Origin: DATGMS01 sp035303945
GTDB lineage: Bacteria; Bacteroidota; Bacteroidia; Cytophagales; Cyclobacteriaceae
Assembly (NCBI GenBank): GCA_035303945.1
Contig: DATGQZ010000024.1
Coordinates: forward strand, 1 to 64,000
Reading direction: 5' to 3'
Length of the DNA: 64,000 nt
Positions within the stretch are counted from its first letter, which is position 1. Every line of letters starts with the position of its first letter. Positions 43,041 to 51,769 of the stretch are shown here, in pieces. The translations under genes were made by a program, and so were the position numbers. The notes under the pieces were generated by a model. That model was given only the letters and a program-made list of their open reading frames with translations, was not told the DNA's origin and did no database searches.

Positions 43041-44933
43041 ATGACTGCAACAAAGAAATTCATCATTGATTTCGACAGTACCTTTACCCAGGTGGAGGCT
43101 TTGGATATACTGGGAGAAATCAGTCTCGAGAGCGATCCCGAAAAGAACCAGAAAATCCAAGCCATTAAAGACATCACCGACAAAGGCATGGAAGGGAAGC
43201 TGTCCTTTAGGGAGAGTCTTGAGCAAAGGATGGATTTGCTAAAAGCCACCCGAGCCCACATCAGCAAATTGGTCGAGGCGCTTCAAAGCAAAGTTTCGCT
43301 TTCCTTTCAGCGAAACAAGGAATTTTTGCAGGAAAACGCGGAAAACATTTTTATTATCTCCAATGGTTTTAAGGATTTTATCCGCCCCATTGTAACTCCT
43401 TATGGCATTAAGGAAGAAAATATCTTTGCCAATGAATTCATCTATGATGACAATGACAACATCATAGACTTCAACCGGGACAACCTCCTTTCCCAAAATA
43501 ACGGTAAGCCGGCAACGATCAAGAGCCTGAACCTAGAAGGGGACATTTATGTAATAGGAGATGGCTATACCGATTATGAAATTAAAGCTTCGGGAGTAGC
43601 AAATAAGTTTTATGCTTTTACAGAAAATGTGTCGCGGCCTAAGGTAACTTCCATTGCCGATCACATTGCTCCAAGCTTAGATGAAATACTTTACGTCAAT
43701 AAAATGAACAAAAAATTCTCTTATCCCAAAAGCCGTATCAATGTTCTTCTTCTAGAGAATATCCACCCCTTGGCGGTGGAACTTATGAAACAGGAAGGTT
43801 ACAATGTAGAAGTCATGTCTTCCGCACTTTCAGAAGAAGAGCTTTGTGAAAAAATAAAAACTGTGTCTGTCATTGGCATCCGGTCCAAAACCAATATTAC
43901 CAGAAAGGTATTGGAAAACGCCAATAGGCTTATTGCCATTGGCGCCTTCTGCATCGGCACCAATCAAATAGACCTTGATGCGGCCCAAGATAAAGGGGTA
44001 GTCGTCTTTAACGCACCCTTTAGCAATACCCGTTCTGTTGTAGAGCTGGCTATTGCGGAGATTATTCTATTGATGAGAAATATCCATGACAAAAGCCATA
44101 AAATGCACCAGGGAATATGGGATAAATCCGCCCATGGAAGCTTTGAAGTACGGGGCAAAAAACTGGGTATTGTAGGCTATGGAAACATTGGGGCACAGCT
44201 TTCTGTGTTGGCCGAAAACATGGGTTTAAAAGTATATTACTATGATGTTATCGAGAAATTGGCCTTAGGCAATGCTACTAAGCTGGATTCTTTGGACGAG
44301 CTTTTGAGCACCTGTGACATTGTCTCTCTTCATGTGGACGGCCGCAAGGACAATAAAAACATCATCAGCAAAGACAAAATTGCTTTAATGAAAAAGGGAG
44401 CTATTTTGGTCAACCTCAGCAGGGGGCATATTGTAGATATTAAAGCTCTAAAAGAAGCCATTGAAAGTGGTCATATCGCTGGAGCTGCGGTGGATGTGTT
44501 CCCATCTGAGCCAAAAAACAATTCCGAGCCATTTGAGTCAGAATTAAAGGGCTTACGCAACACTATTCTGACTCCGCATATCGGAGGAAGCACATTGGAA
44601 GCACAGGAAAACATTGCCCGCTTTGTTCCGGGTAAGATCATTGAATACATTAATACGGGCAACACCTACAACAGTGTGAACTTCCCCAACATTCAGCTGC
44701 CCTTCCTGCATGACGCACATAGGCTGATCCATATTCACCAAAACGAACCTGGGGTATTGGCAAAGATCAACCAGGTGCTAGCGGATTATAATATTAACAT
44801 CGTGGGGCAGTATTTGAAAACAAATGAAAAAATAGGCTATGTGATCACCGACATTGATATAGCCTATTCTCCGGAAGTAATTGAAGCATTGAAACGGATA
44901 GAGGGAACCATTAGGTTCAGGATGCTTTACTAG
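43041..44933 (+). CDS. serA: Phosphoserine phosphatase - phosphoglycerate dehydrogenase fusion
   Basis: 630 residues, about 200 longer than a usual ACT-type SerA. Residues 1-~215 are a HAD phosphatase of SerB type: DFDST (nucleophile Asp10, acid Asp12), the ISNG block and VIGDGYTDYE. Residues ~230-545 are D-3-phosphoglycerate dehydrogenase with the NAD loop GYGNIG (about 377-382), the Arg/Glu/His catalytic set (NLSRGHIVD, HIGGST) and a C-terminal ACT domain (about 560-630, QNEPGVLAKINQVL) for serine feedback. One polypeptide thus carries the first and last steps of serine synthesis; the middle transaminase SerC is not in this window. A terminator follows. Confidence 0.93.
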   Translation: MTATKKFIIDFDSTFTQVEALDILGEISLESDPEKNQKIQAIKDITDKGMEGKLSFRESLEQRMDLLKATRAHISKLVEALQSKVSLSFQRNKEFLQENAENIFIISNGFKDFIRPIVTPYGIKEENIFANEFIYDDNDNIIDFNRDNLLSQNNGKPATIKSLNLEGDIYVIGDGYTDYEIKASGVANKFYAFTENVSRPKVTSIADHIAPSLDEILYVNKMNKKFSYPKSRINVLLLENIHPLAVELMKQEGYNVEVMSSALSEEELCEKIKTVSVIGIRSKTNITRKVLENANRLIAIGAFCIGTNQIDLDAAQDKGVVVFNAPFSNTRSVVELAIAEIILLMRNIHDKSHKMHQGIWDKSAHGSFEVRGKKLGIVGYGNIGAQLSVLAENMGLKVYYYDVIEKLALGNATKLDSLDELLSTCDIVSLHVDGRKDNKNIISKDKIALMKKGAILVNLSRGHIVDIKALKEAIESGHIAGAAVDVFPSEPKNNSEPFESELKGLRNTILTPHIGGSTLEAQENIARFVPGKIIEYINTGNTYNSVNFPNIQLPFLHDAHRLIHIHQNEPGVLAKINQVLADYNINIVGQYLKTNEKIGYVITDIDIAYSPEVIEALKRIEGTIRFRMLY

Positions 44934-44947
44934 TAAAGAAACGTATC

Positions 44948-44990
44948 ATCTTTTGGGTGGATCAAACGATTCACCTAAAAGATCTTTTTT
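44948..44990 (+). terminator. Intrinsic terminator after serA
   Basis: A 15-bp stem with two G-U pairs (ATCTTTT-G-GGTG side, 44948-44983) and a small loop, followed by TCTTTTTT. It begins 15 bases after the serA stop. Confidence 0.85.
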
Positions 44991-45021
44991 GACTAGGAGT
45001 GGGGAGAGGTAACGGGAAAGG

Positions 45022-45232
45022 AAAAAATGGAGTCCGGGCCATGGAGTGTTACAAACCTCCGAATAAACAAGATTTGAGCTGCTCGCATTTCGCAACCTTC
45101 CACTGTTAACCTGTTCGAAGAACAGGGCCAGATCCGATAAATCGGAACGGCTGAGGCCTGATTTTGAAACAAAGCTTCACTCGGAAATTTTAATTAATTT
45201 GTGAAGTTTGAACAAGTCGTAGACCCGAACTC
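45022..45232 (-). ncRNA. Candidate structured non-coding RNA, possibly 6S-like
   Basis: About 211 bases with no coding frame. The 5' and 3' ends pair: GAGTTCGGGTC (45232-45222) with GGCCCGGACTC (45040-45030), 11 pairs including two G-U, then CATTTTTTC as a U-run. Further in, CAAACTTC (45210-45203) pairs with GAGGTTTG, and CGAGTGAA with TTTATTCG, leaving a 19-base A/U-rich one-sided bulge between them. Near the apex, CCTGTTC/GAACAGG makes a tight hairpin. A closed rod with an A/U-rich central bubble recalls 6S RNA, which binds RNA polymerase; this identity is only a suggestion. The excellent promoter at 45238-45269 points exactly at its 5' end. Confidence 0.55.
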
Positions 45233-45237
45233 TTGGA

Positions 45238-45269
45238 CAAATATACGAAGAGGGTTTTAGAATATCAAA
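45238..45269 (-). promoter_or_regulatory. Strong Bacteroidota promoter for the non-coding RNA
   Basis: On the minus strand TTTG (45269-45266), a 20-base spacer, then TATATTTG (45245-45238). This is the best full -33/-7 match I found in the window. It ends 6 bases before the first base of the RNA's closing stem. The only other thing downstream on this strand is the converging end of serA. Confidence 0.75.
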
Positions 45270-45463
45270 CCGGCCCATATAGACTAGGTCTGCTCCGCTA
45301 AACAGGAAATATATCCGTTAGCGACAAAATGGGCTTTTACGCAAAGATTAATAAGATTTTATTTTCTATTTTTAACTATCGGTATCCCTTTTGATTAATT
45401 AGATCAGGCAAGGAAATATCGAAACCCGAAATCCATTCTTTTAGTATTCAATTAACGATCGAG

Positions 45464-46387
45464 ATGTATCAGATTAAAAAGCTTATTGTTTGCCTGGACC
45501 AGACGCCATTGGATGAGACCCTGATCAAATTCGCGGTTTTTATAGCAAAGATCAATCAAACGAAAAAAGTTTATTTCACCAACATCATCAGAAACTTGCA
45601 AATCCCCAAAGATGTGCTGAAAGAATTCCCTAATCTGATCGATAACATGGTAGATGAACGGAAAGCACAGATGAAGGAGGTGGTGGCAAGATTTTGGGAC
45701 GCTGAATGCACCAGCGAAATTTCATATATTGTAAAAGAAGGTCAGCTGGCCAAAAAAATACTGAAACTTGCGCACGATAAGTCAGCAGACATGATTGTAG
45801 TCGGCCGTAAAGTCAGCTTGCCCGGCTCCGGTGTGGGAGCCCAACGCCTTGCGCGACGCGCCAGCTGTACTTTGATGATTATCCCTGAAAACAGTATTCC
45901 TAAGGTCGAGAAGATCCTTGTTCCCAGCGACTTCTCAGACTACTCTAAGGATGCTTTGGAAGAAGCGATACTCATATCGGAACGCAACAACAAGCGGATT
46001 GAAATCATTGTGCAAAATGTCTATACTGTCCCTTCAGGCTACCATTATACCGGCAAGAGTTATGAAGAATTTGCAGCCATCATGCATACCCATGCAGAAA
46101 TCAAGTACAAGAAATTTATCAGAAAAATTGACACAAAAGGGGTGCAGATCACACCACTATATACCAGGGATGAAGATGATGATCCAGTAGAGGACATTGT
46201 AAACAAAGCCTTAGAAATTGAGGCCGATGGTATTGTCATCGGTGCCAAAGGACGAACAGCCGCTACGGCATTGTTTTTAGGAAGCATTGCCGAAAGGCTG
46301 ATCCGCATGAACGATAAAATTCCCTTGTTGGTCACCCGTCCCAAAGGCAAAAATGCCGGCATATTAGACTATATCTTAGAAATATAA
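45464..46387 (+). CDS. Tandem UspA-domain universal stress protein
   Basis: 307 residues with two Usp domains (about 1-145 and 150-297). The second has the ATP-type motif GAKGR followed by GSIAERLIR; the first has a degraded form (VVGRKVSLPGSGVG). Duplicated Usp proteins probably work as an internal dimer and sense or respond to energy or stress state. A single gene with its own terminator; the upstream 230 bases hold the promoter of the divergent non-coding RNA but no obvious TAnnTTTG box for this gene. Confidence 0.9.
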   Translation: MYQIKKLIVCLDQTPLDETLIKFAVFIAKINQTKKVYFTNIIRNLQIPKDVLKEFPNLIDNMVDERKAQMKEVVARFWDAECTSEISYIVKEGQLAKKILKLAHDKSADMIVVGRKVSLPGSGVGAQRLARRASCTLMIIPENSIPKVEKILVPSDFSDYSKDALEEAILISERNNKRIEIIVQNVYTVPSGYHYTGKSYEEFAAIMHTHAEIKYKKFIRKIDTKGVQITPLYTRDEDDDPVEDIVNKALEIEADGIVIGAKGRTAATALFLGSIAERLIRMNDKIPLLVTRPKGKNAGILDYILEI

Positions 46388-46396
46388 CTCCCCATT

Positions 46397-46435
46397 ATCA
46401 GCAGGTGCTTCATTCACCTGCTGATTCATTTTTTG
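46397..46435 (+). terminator. Intrinsic terminator after the UspA gene
   Basis: ATCAGCAGGTG (46397-46407) pairs perfectly with CACCTGCTGAT (46415-46425) around a 7-base loop, followed by TCATTTTTTG. Confidence 0.9.
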
Positions 46436-46540
46436 CCAGAGGATTTACTTTAACAGTTACCAATCAGCGAAAATTACTTTGTAAAATATATTTTTAGGGG
46501 TATATTTACCACATATTCTTCACATTTAACTTTTAGCGCT

Positions 46541-47488
46541 ATGAAATACACCAGCTTTTATTTGACCGTCGTTCTTCTTTTTTGTTCCTTTCTTGCAGAT
46601 GCGCAGATTATGAATAGAATTCGCCGCGCAGCAGAACAGGGAGTCGCCAATGCGGTGGAAAAACGAGTGGAAAGAGAAGTAGAAAACGCCACCCAACGAC
46701 AACTTGAAAAGGCTTTCTCAGATCTTTATGGCCCAGAAGCTGAAGCCAGCGGAGGCATTGATATGAGCAATATCTTCAAGGGTATCAATACGAACGTAGC
46801 GACGGAAGAAACATATCATTTTACAGGAAAGGCTGAAATGGAAATGACCGGCACAGATGAAAAAGGAAAGACTATGGAGCCGGTAAGGATGACCTCCTTT
46901 CTCAACGAAAGCAATGACTATTCCGCCATGGAAATTAATGCTGCTGACCAAAAACAGCAAGCGGATCGGATGGAGAAGACCATCATGATTTTTGACCTAA
47001 AAAACAATGCTTCCATCATTCTGATGGAGAATGAAGGTGAAAAAACCAGGATGGCCTTTGGGTTTGATGCGACGGGGCTTGAGGAACAAGTAGACACACA
47101 TACGGACAACGTCAAAACGGAGGATTTCGAAAACATTAAATTTGAGAAAACGGGCAATACGAAAACTATTGCAGGATATTCCTGTGAGGAATACCGAGCG
47201 GAGAATGATGAGTGGGTAGCGTCCTACTGGATCAGTAAGGATCCTATTCCTGTATTTGCCTCTTTTTGGGGAAAAAACAGCCCTTACTTAACGAAGCGTT
47301 CAAAAAATGCCAATAAGGAATACTTTAAAAACTTACCTGAGGGTGATATTTTGGCAATAGAATCCCAGAGCAAGAAGGATAAAACTAAGTGGAGTATGAC
47401 GACAAAAAAAATTGATTCCTCTAGCAGCACCTCTTTTGTCATGGCAGATTATCCCAATATGATGGCCGGCCAAACGGCAAAAAAATAA
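46541..47488 (+). CDS. DUF4412 exported protein
   Basis: 315 residues. A signal peptide ends at LADAQ (about 22). A helical stretch of repeated Arg/Glu (VEKRVEREVENATQRQLEKA) follows and then the DUF4412 beta domain (about 85-300) with the family hallmark TIAGYSCEEYRAEN. The protein should be periplasmic or on the surface; function unknown. Its terminator lies 10 bases beyond the stop. Confidence 0.85.
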   Translation: MKYTSFYLTVVLLFCSFLADAQIMNRIRRAAEQGVANAVEKRVEREVENATQRQLEKAFSDLYGPEAEASGGIDMSNIFKGINTNVATEETYHFTGKAEMEMTGTDEKGKTMEPVRMTSFLNESNDYSAMEINAADQKQQADRMEKTIMIFDLKNNASIILMENEGEKTRMAFGFDATGLEEQVDTHTDNVKTEDFENIKFEKTGNTKTIAGYSCEEYRAENDEWVASYWISKDPIPVFASFWGKNSPYLTKRSKNANKEYFKNLPEGDILAIESQSKKDKTKWSMTTKKIDSSSSTSFVMADYPNMMAGQTAKK

Positions 47489-47498
47489 ATGCCATTCA

Positions 47499-47527
47499 GC
47501 AGCTTCTAAAACGAAGCTGCTTTTTTT
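47499..47527 (+). terminator. Intrinsic terminator after the DUF4412 gene
   Basis: GCAGCTTC (47499-47506) pairs with GAAGCTGC (47513-47520) around TAAAAC, followed by seven T. Confidence 0.9.
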
Positions 47528-47624
47528 GCGTTAAAGACCGCCCACGGTGGCCTGAAAGTCCCACAAATATCGGCCTAACCTCCACTATTTCCTCAATGCA
47601 ATTCCCTTGCACGGTTTTAAAACG

Positions 47625-47632
47625 TAATTTTG
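47625..47632 (+). promoter_or_regulatory. -7 box of the metal ATPase - folA - epimerase unit
   Basis: TAATTTTG, an exact TAnnTTTG match. Transcription would begin near 47639, which rules out an alternative TTG start at 47630 that lies inside the box and supports the ATG at 47684. Confidence 0.6.
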
Positions 47633-47683
47633 ACAGGCAATGGAAAACTAATTCTTTTCTGTTGCCTGAAAAAAACTAGGGAT

Positions 47684-49699
47684 ATGAGGGATCATGAAAT
47701 TTTTAAAGTTGGAAGGGATCATCACGCTTCCAGTACTTCTCCAGCAAACCCTGCTTGCGAGGCACCTACATCCGATGCTTCCTGCTGCTGCACAGATCCC
47801 AATCCGGTGAGCCATGCCCATGAGCACCAACATGGTTTAGACTACCTTCCCACGCTGGCAAGTCTCCTGTTACTGCTTTCAGGGATTCTCCTCTCCTATT
47901 TGGAGGTGGCATGGTTTGTTGGGGCAGTGAGGCTGATCTGGTTTGCCGCAGCCTATATCCCGGTAGGAGGTAAAGTACTTCTCCAGGCGGCAAGAAGCAT
48001 TGCTAGGGGGGATGTTTTTAATGAATTCTTCTTGATGGGAATTGCCACGCTCGGCGCCTTTTATATCGGAGAGTATGCTGAAGGAGTGGCAGTGATGCTT
48101 TTTTATGTTATTGGAGAGCATTTTCAGGATTCAGCTGTTCAAAAGTCACGGAAATCCATTAAGGATTTAATTGATAACCGTCCAGATGTTGCTAGTGTAT
48201 TTCGTGATGGAAGGTACCGAGAAGTCCATCCATCTGCTGTAGCTGTTGGAGAAACCATCCGTCTCAGAGCTGGTGACAAAGTACCATTGGATGGTATTCT
48301 AACTACTCCGCATGCCTATTTTAAGACGGATGCGCTGACAGGGGAGTCGATGCCCAGATCCGTCAAGAAAGGTGAAAGGATCCTGGCGGGCATGGTCAAT
48401 CAAGAAAAGGTGGTGGAAATGGAAACCACAGCCATTTACGAAGACAGCACACTGTCCAAGATCTTGAGAATGGTGGAGCAGGCGGGCGCTAGAAAAGCGA
48501 AAACCCAACGCTTTATTACCAAATTTGCTAAAGTCTATACGCCTGTTGTGGTATTTATGGCCATGGGTTTGACCCTCCTTCCGTATTTCTTTGTTGATAA
48601 TTACGTATTTCAGGACTGGCTGTACCGGGCATTGGTTTTCTTGGTTATTTCCTGCCCCTGTGCATTAGTCGTTTCCATTCCTCTTGGGTATTATGGCGGT
48701 ATTGGCGCTGCTTCGCAAAACGGTATCCTGTTTAAAGGTTCTAATTTTTTGGATCTCATTACCCAAGCTGACGTTTTAGTGATGGACAAAACTGGAACAT
48801 TAACGGAGGGGATATTTTCAGTAAAAGAGGCAGCAGTCCTTCCTGATGCAGGTATGACCGAAAAGGAGATGGTACAATTGGCTGCCGCTATGGAGAATCA
48901 TTCCACCCATCCTATTGCCAAAGCTGTACAAGCCTATGCAAATGACGAACATGCTACTATTCCTGTAGAGGAAGTTGAAGAACTACCGGGCTTTGGCTTA
49001 AAAGGCACTATTAACGGACAGCCTATACTTGTGGGAAACCCGCGTTTGTTAGACAAATATGCGATCACTTATCCCGCACATCTTTCTGATATCGTGGACA
49101 CATTGGTAGTGGTTGCTATTGACGGTACTTATATTGGCCACATGACAATAGCCGATCGCATCAAAGAGGGCACTATCCAATCGCTCAAAAAGTTACGTAC
49201 ATTAAATATCAAAAAGATGGTCATGCTCTCGGGTGATCGCAAGCCAGTGGTGAATGCGGTTGCCAGAGAACTCGGCATGGATGAAGCTCATGGAGAATTG
49301 CTTCCTCAGGATAAGGTCCGTATAGTGGAAGACCTTAAGCAGCAGGGTCATGTTGTGGCTTTTGTCGGAGATGGGGTAAACGACGCTCCCGTTATCAGCC
49401 TTGCAGATATTGGTATAGCGATGGGAGGACTTGGCTCTGATGCGGCCATAGAAACTGCAGATGTGGTCATCCAAAATGACCAGCCTGCTCAATTAGTTAC
49501 CGCCATTCGAATAGGGCGAAAGACCAAGCAGGGTGTGTGGCAAAATATCGCTCTCGCCTTCGGCGTGAAGGCCATTGTACTAGTGGTGGGTGCTTTTGGT
49601 GTCGCATCCTTGTGGGAGGCAGTTTTCGCCGACGTTGGCGTAGCATTACTGGCTATTTTCAATGCCATGAGAATCCAAAACATGAAGTTCAATGCCTAA
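47684..49699 (+). CDS. P1B-type heavy-metal-exporting ATPase (Zn/Cd/Pb type)
   Basis: 671 residues. The N-terminus has no classical HMA ferredoxin-like domain but a Cys/His-rich tail (residues about 25-50: three adjacent Cys, then HAHEHQHG) that can bind metal. Membrane metal site C324-P-C326, phosphorylated Asp368 in DKTGTLTE, the HP locus (MENHSTHPIAKAV) and the hinge GDGVNDAP are all intact. The CPC site with a last-span Asp (DVGVALLAIFNAMR) points to Zn/Cd/Pb export rather than Cu. No metal-sensing repressor lies next to it. DHFR starts 22 bases later. Confidence 0.92.
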   Translation: MRDHEIFKVGRDHHASSTSPANPACEAPTSDASCCCTDPNPVSHAHEHQHGLDYLPTLASLLLLLSGILLSYLEVAWFVGAVRLIWFAAAYIPVGGKVLLQAARSIARGDVFNEFFLMGIATLGAFYIGEYAEGVAVMLFYVIGEHFQDSAVQKSRKSIKDLIDNRPDVASVFRDGRYREVHPSAVAVGETIRLRAGDKVPLDGILTTPHAYFKTDALTGESMPRSVKKGERILAGMVNQEKVVEMETTAIYEDSTLSKILRMVEQAGARKAKTQRFITKFAKVYTPVVVFMAMGLTLLPYFFVDNYVFQDWLYRALVFLVISCPCALVVSIPLGYYGGIGAASQNGILFKGSNFLDLITQADVLVMDKTGTLTEGIFSVKEAAVLPDAGMTEKEMVQLAAAMENHSTHPIAKAVQAYANDEHATIPVEEVEELPGFGLKGTINGQPILVGNPRLLDKYAITYPAHLSDIVDTLVVVAIDGTYIGHMTIADRIKEGTIQSLKKLRTLNIKKMVMLSGDRKPVVNAVARELGMDEAHGELLPQDKVRIVEDLKQQGHVVAFVGDGVNDAPVISLADIGIAMGGLGSDAAIETADVVIQNDQPAQLVTAIRIGRKTKQGVWQNIALAFGVKAIVLVVGAFGVASLWEAVFADVGVALLAIFNAMRIQNMKFNA

Positions 49700-49721
49700 T
49701 CAATAATTACAAAGAAATAAT

Positions 49722-50234
49722 TTGAAAATAGCTTTAATTGTAGCCGTAGCCCGTAACGGAGTCATTGGAAAGGATAATCAATTGGTTTGGAAACTATCGG
49801 GTGACCTCCAGCATTTCAAAAGAACCACGTTGGGGCACTTCATCATTATGGGACGTAAAACCTATGAATCAATGGGAAAACCTCTACCCGGACGGACCTC
49901 TATCGTCATTACCCGAGACAAACGCTATGAAGTCCCCTCCCCCCATTATGTGGTTCATTCTTTGGATGAAGCCATAGCAATTGCCAATAGCCTTCATGTC
50001 GAGCAAGTATTCGTCCTGGGTGGTGCGCAGATATTTGCTATGGCGCTGCCGCTGGTGGATGAAATGATAGTGACGGAAGTAGATGCTCGTCCTGAAGGTG
50101 ATACCTTTTTTCCTCCTGTAGACTACTCGGAATGGGAAAAAGTAGCTCAAGAACATCATGTTAAAGACGAGAAGAACGAATATGATTATACTATCATAAG
50201 ATACCAGAGAAAATCACTAAACAATGAATCCTGA
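49722..50234 (+). CDS. folA: Dihydrofolate reductase
   Basis: 170 residues, typical size. It reduces dihydrofolate to tetrahydrofolate with NADPH. The catalytic acid is Asp28 (KLSGDLQHFK), and the NADPH-binding MGRKTYESMG and VLGGAQIF blocks are clear. The residue before Trp23 is Val rather than the common Pro. The start is TTG: the frame opens MKIALIVAVA and has no upstream ATG. It overlaps the next gene by 11 bases. Confidence 0.94.
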   Translation: MKIALIVAVARNGVIGKDNQLVWKLSGDLQHFKRTTLGHFIIMGRKTYESMGKPLPGRTSIVITRDKRYEVPSPHYVVHSLDEAIAIANSLHVEQVFVLGGAQIFAMALPLVDEMIVTEVDARPEGDTFFPPVDYSEWEKVAQEHHVKDEKNEYDYTIIRYQRKSLNNES

Positions 50235-51105
50235 AAAAATCCTTCTTGGCAACGATTTCATCAAAGCTGAGGTCAAACTGCAAGGCGCTGAATTGAGCAG
50301 TGTTCTTTTTAATGGCATAGAATACATGTGGCAGGCTGATCCACAATTTTGGAATAGGCATTCACCCATCCTTTTTCCAACGGTTGGAAGCCTCATCGAC
50401 AATACCTTTTACGTAGCCGGCATTCCTTATCATCTGCCTCAACATGGCTTTGGAAGAAACAGCGATTTTTCCCTTGTAGAAAAAACGGGAAACTCAGCAA
50501 AATTTTTGCTTCAATCTAATGAGGACACGTTGAAAGTTTATCCTTTTCAGTTTGAACTGTACATCAGCTACATGCTAGAAGGTCAAACCATACAAGTAAC
50601 CTACGAAGTTAAAAACCCTTCTGAAAAGGAGATCTATTTTGGCATTGGCGGACATCCGGGTTTTAATTGCCCCCTAGACCCCAGGTCAGAGAACTTCGAA
50701 GACTATGTCATAGATTTCCACGACGAAAGTGATAGCAAAGAACTTTATAAATTGGAAGGTGTGTATTTGGCTAAGGGGAAATATTCATTGGACATTAATA
50801 AAGGCCACCTGGATTTGGATTACGGGTTATTTGCTAATGATGCGTTAATTATCGACACGCTGCCTCCTGCAAAAATTTCAATAAAAAGTAAAAAAACGGG
50901 TGCCGGGGTGTCCATGGAGTATGGAGACTTTAAGTGGTTGGGGATCTGGACCAGAGGAAAAGGCGCCCGATATGTATGCTTAGAACCTTGGAACGGCATA
51001 GCTGATCAGCTCGGCCATAACCAACAATTTGAAGAAAAACTCGGCACCAACCGACTAGCGGCAGGGGGTACGTATACTGCTTCCTATCGGGTGGAGTTTT
51101 TTTAA
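50224..51105 (+). CDS. Aldose 1-epimerase family protein
   Basis: 293 residues of the galactose mutarotase-like beta-sandwich fold. The expected histidines are visible (PQHGFGRN about 73 and GGHPGFNCPL about 142), as is an acidic C-terminal-half residue region (CLEPWNG) typical of the LacX/YeaD-like branch. The sugar substrate is not clear. It is co-transcribed with folA, with which it overlaps, and it is convergent with rnhB. Confidence 0.87.
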   Translation: MNPEKILLGNDFIKAEVKLQGAELSSVLFNGIEYMWQADPQFWNRHSPILFPTVGSLIDNTFYVAGIPYHLPQHGFGRNSDFSLVEKTGNSAKFLLQSNEDTLKVYPFQFELYISYMLEGQTIQVTYEVKNPSEKEIYFGIGGHPGFNCPLDPRSENFEDYVIDFHDESDSKELYKLEGVYLAKGKYSLDINKGHLDLDYGLFANDALIIDTLPPAKISIKSKKTGAGVSMEYGDFKWLGIWTRGKGARYVCLEPWNGIADQLGHNQQFEEKLGTNRLAAGGTYTASYRVEFF

Positions 51106-51127
51106 GGAAAAAGCAACCGTTGAAGGT

Positions 51128-51769
51128 TTATTTTTCCAGTGATATGGGCACTATTTCAGCTGCCATTTCGGGAAACTCCAATTCAAGCTGTTCAGGGATC
51201 AACCTGAAAGACATACGGTGGAGCACCGTAGTACCCAAAGCTTTGATCCCATCCCGATGTTGGCGGGTAGGGTAGCCAAAATTTGTCTCCCACCCATAGC
51301 CAGGATACTCTTTGGCGTAAGCTTGCATTAGTTCATCCCGATGTACTTTAGCCAAAATAGAGGCTGCAGCAATACTGGCATACTTGGCATCACCTCCGAT
51401 AATACAATTGAAAGGTAGCTTTAAATGGCTTTTGAAACGATTTCCGTCTATCAACAGGTGATCCGGCTGGATGTGTAAAGCCTCCACCGCGCGGCTCATA
51501 GCCAAAAAAGAAGCGTTAAGAATATTGATTTGGTCAATTTCCTGAGGGCTTGCCGAAGCAATAGCCCAAGCACTTGCCTTCTTTTTTATTTCTTCGGCCA
51601 GTGTTTTTCTTTTTTTTCCTGATAATTGCTTCGAGTCGTTAATGAGTTCATTGGCATAATCGCAGGGCAATATGACAGCTGCGGCGACTACAGGTCCACT
51701 CAGACAGCCTCTACCAGCTTCATCACATCCTGCCTCTAACCGGTTAGCTTCTAAATAAGGTAGTAGCAT
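51128..51769 (-). CDS. rnhB: Ribonuclease HII
   Basis: 213 residues. It removes RNA or single ribonucleotides from DNA. Catalytic residues sit in GCDEAGRG (Asp16, Glu17), later LLIDGNRF (Asp about 107) and ASILAKVHRDELM. The final 15 residues are ordinary. The start overlaps the end of the glucosidase gene by 26 bases, an unusually long overlap, so the two are probably co-transcribed; an in-frame alternative start was not found in a better place. Confidence 0.95.
   Translation of the reverse strand: MLLPYLEANRLEAGCDEAGRGCLSGPVVAAAVILPCDYANELINDSKQLSGKKRKTLAEEIKKKASAWAIASASPQEIDQINILNASFLAMSRAVEALHIQPDHLLIDGNRFKSHLKLPFNCIIGGDAKYASIAAASILAKVHRDELMQAYAKEYPGYGWETNFGYPTRQHRDGIKALGTTVLHRMSFRLIPEQLELEFPEMAAEIVPISLEK

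Noticed and set aside
45001..45240. AGTCCGGGC on the plus strand suggesting RNase P RNA
   Set aside because: The rest of the conserved region I (GAGGAAAGT) and the distal conserved region with ACAGAA are absent, and the promoter and U-run point to the minus strand.
47630..47683. TTG start extending the metal ATPase by 18 residues
   Set aside because: The codon is inside the TAATTTTG promoter box.
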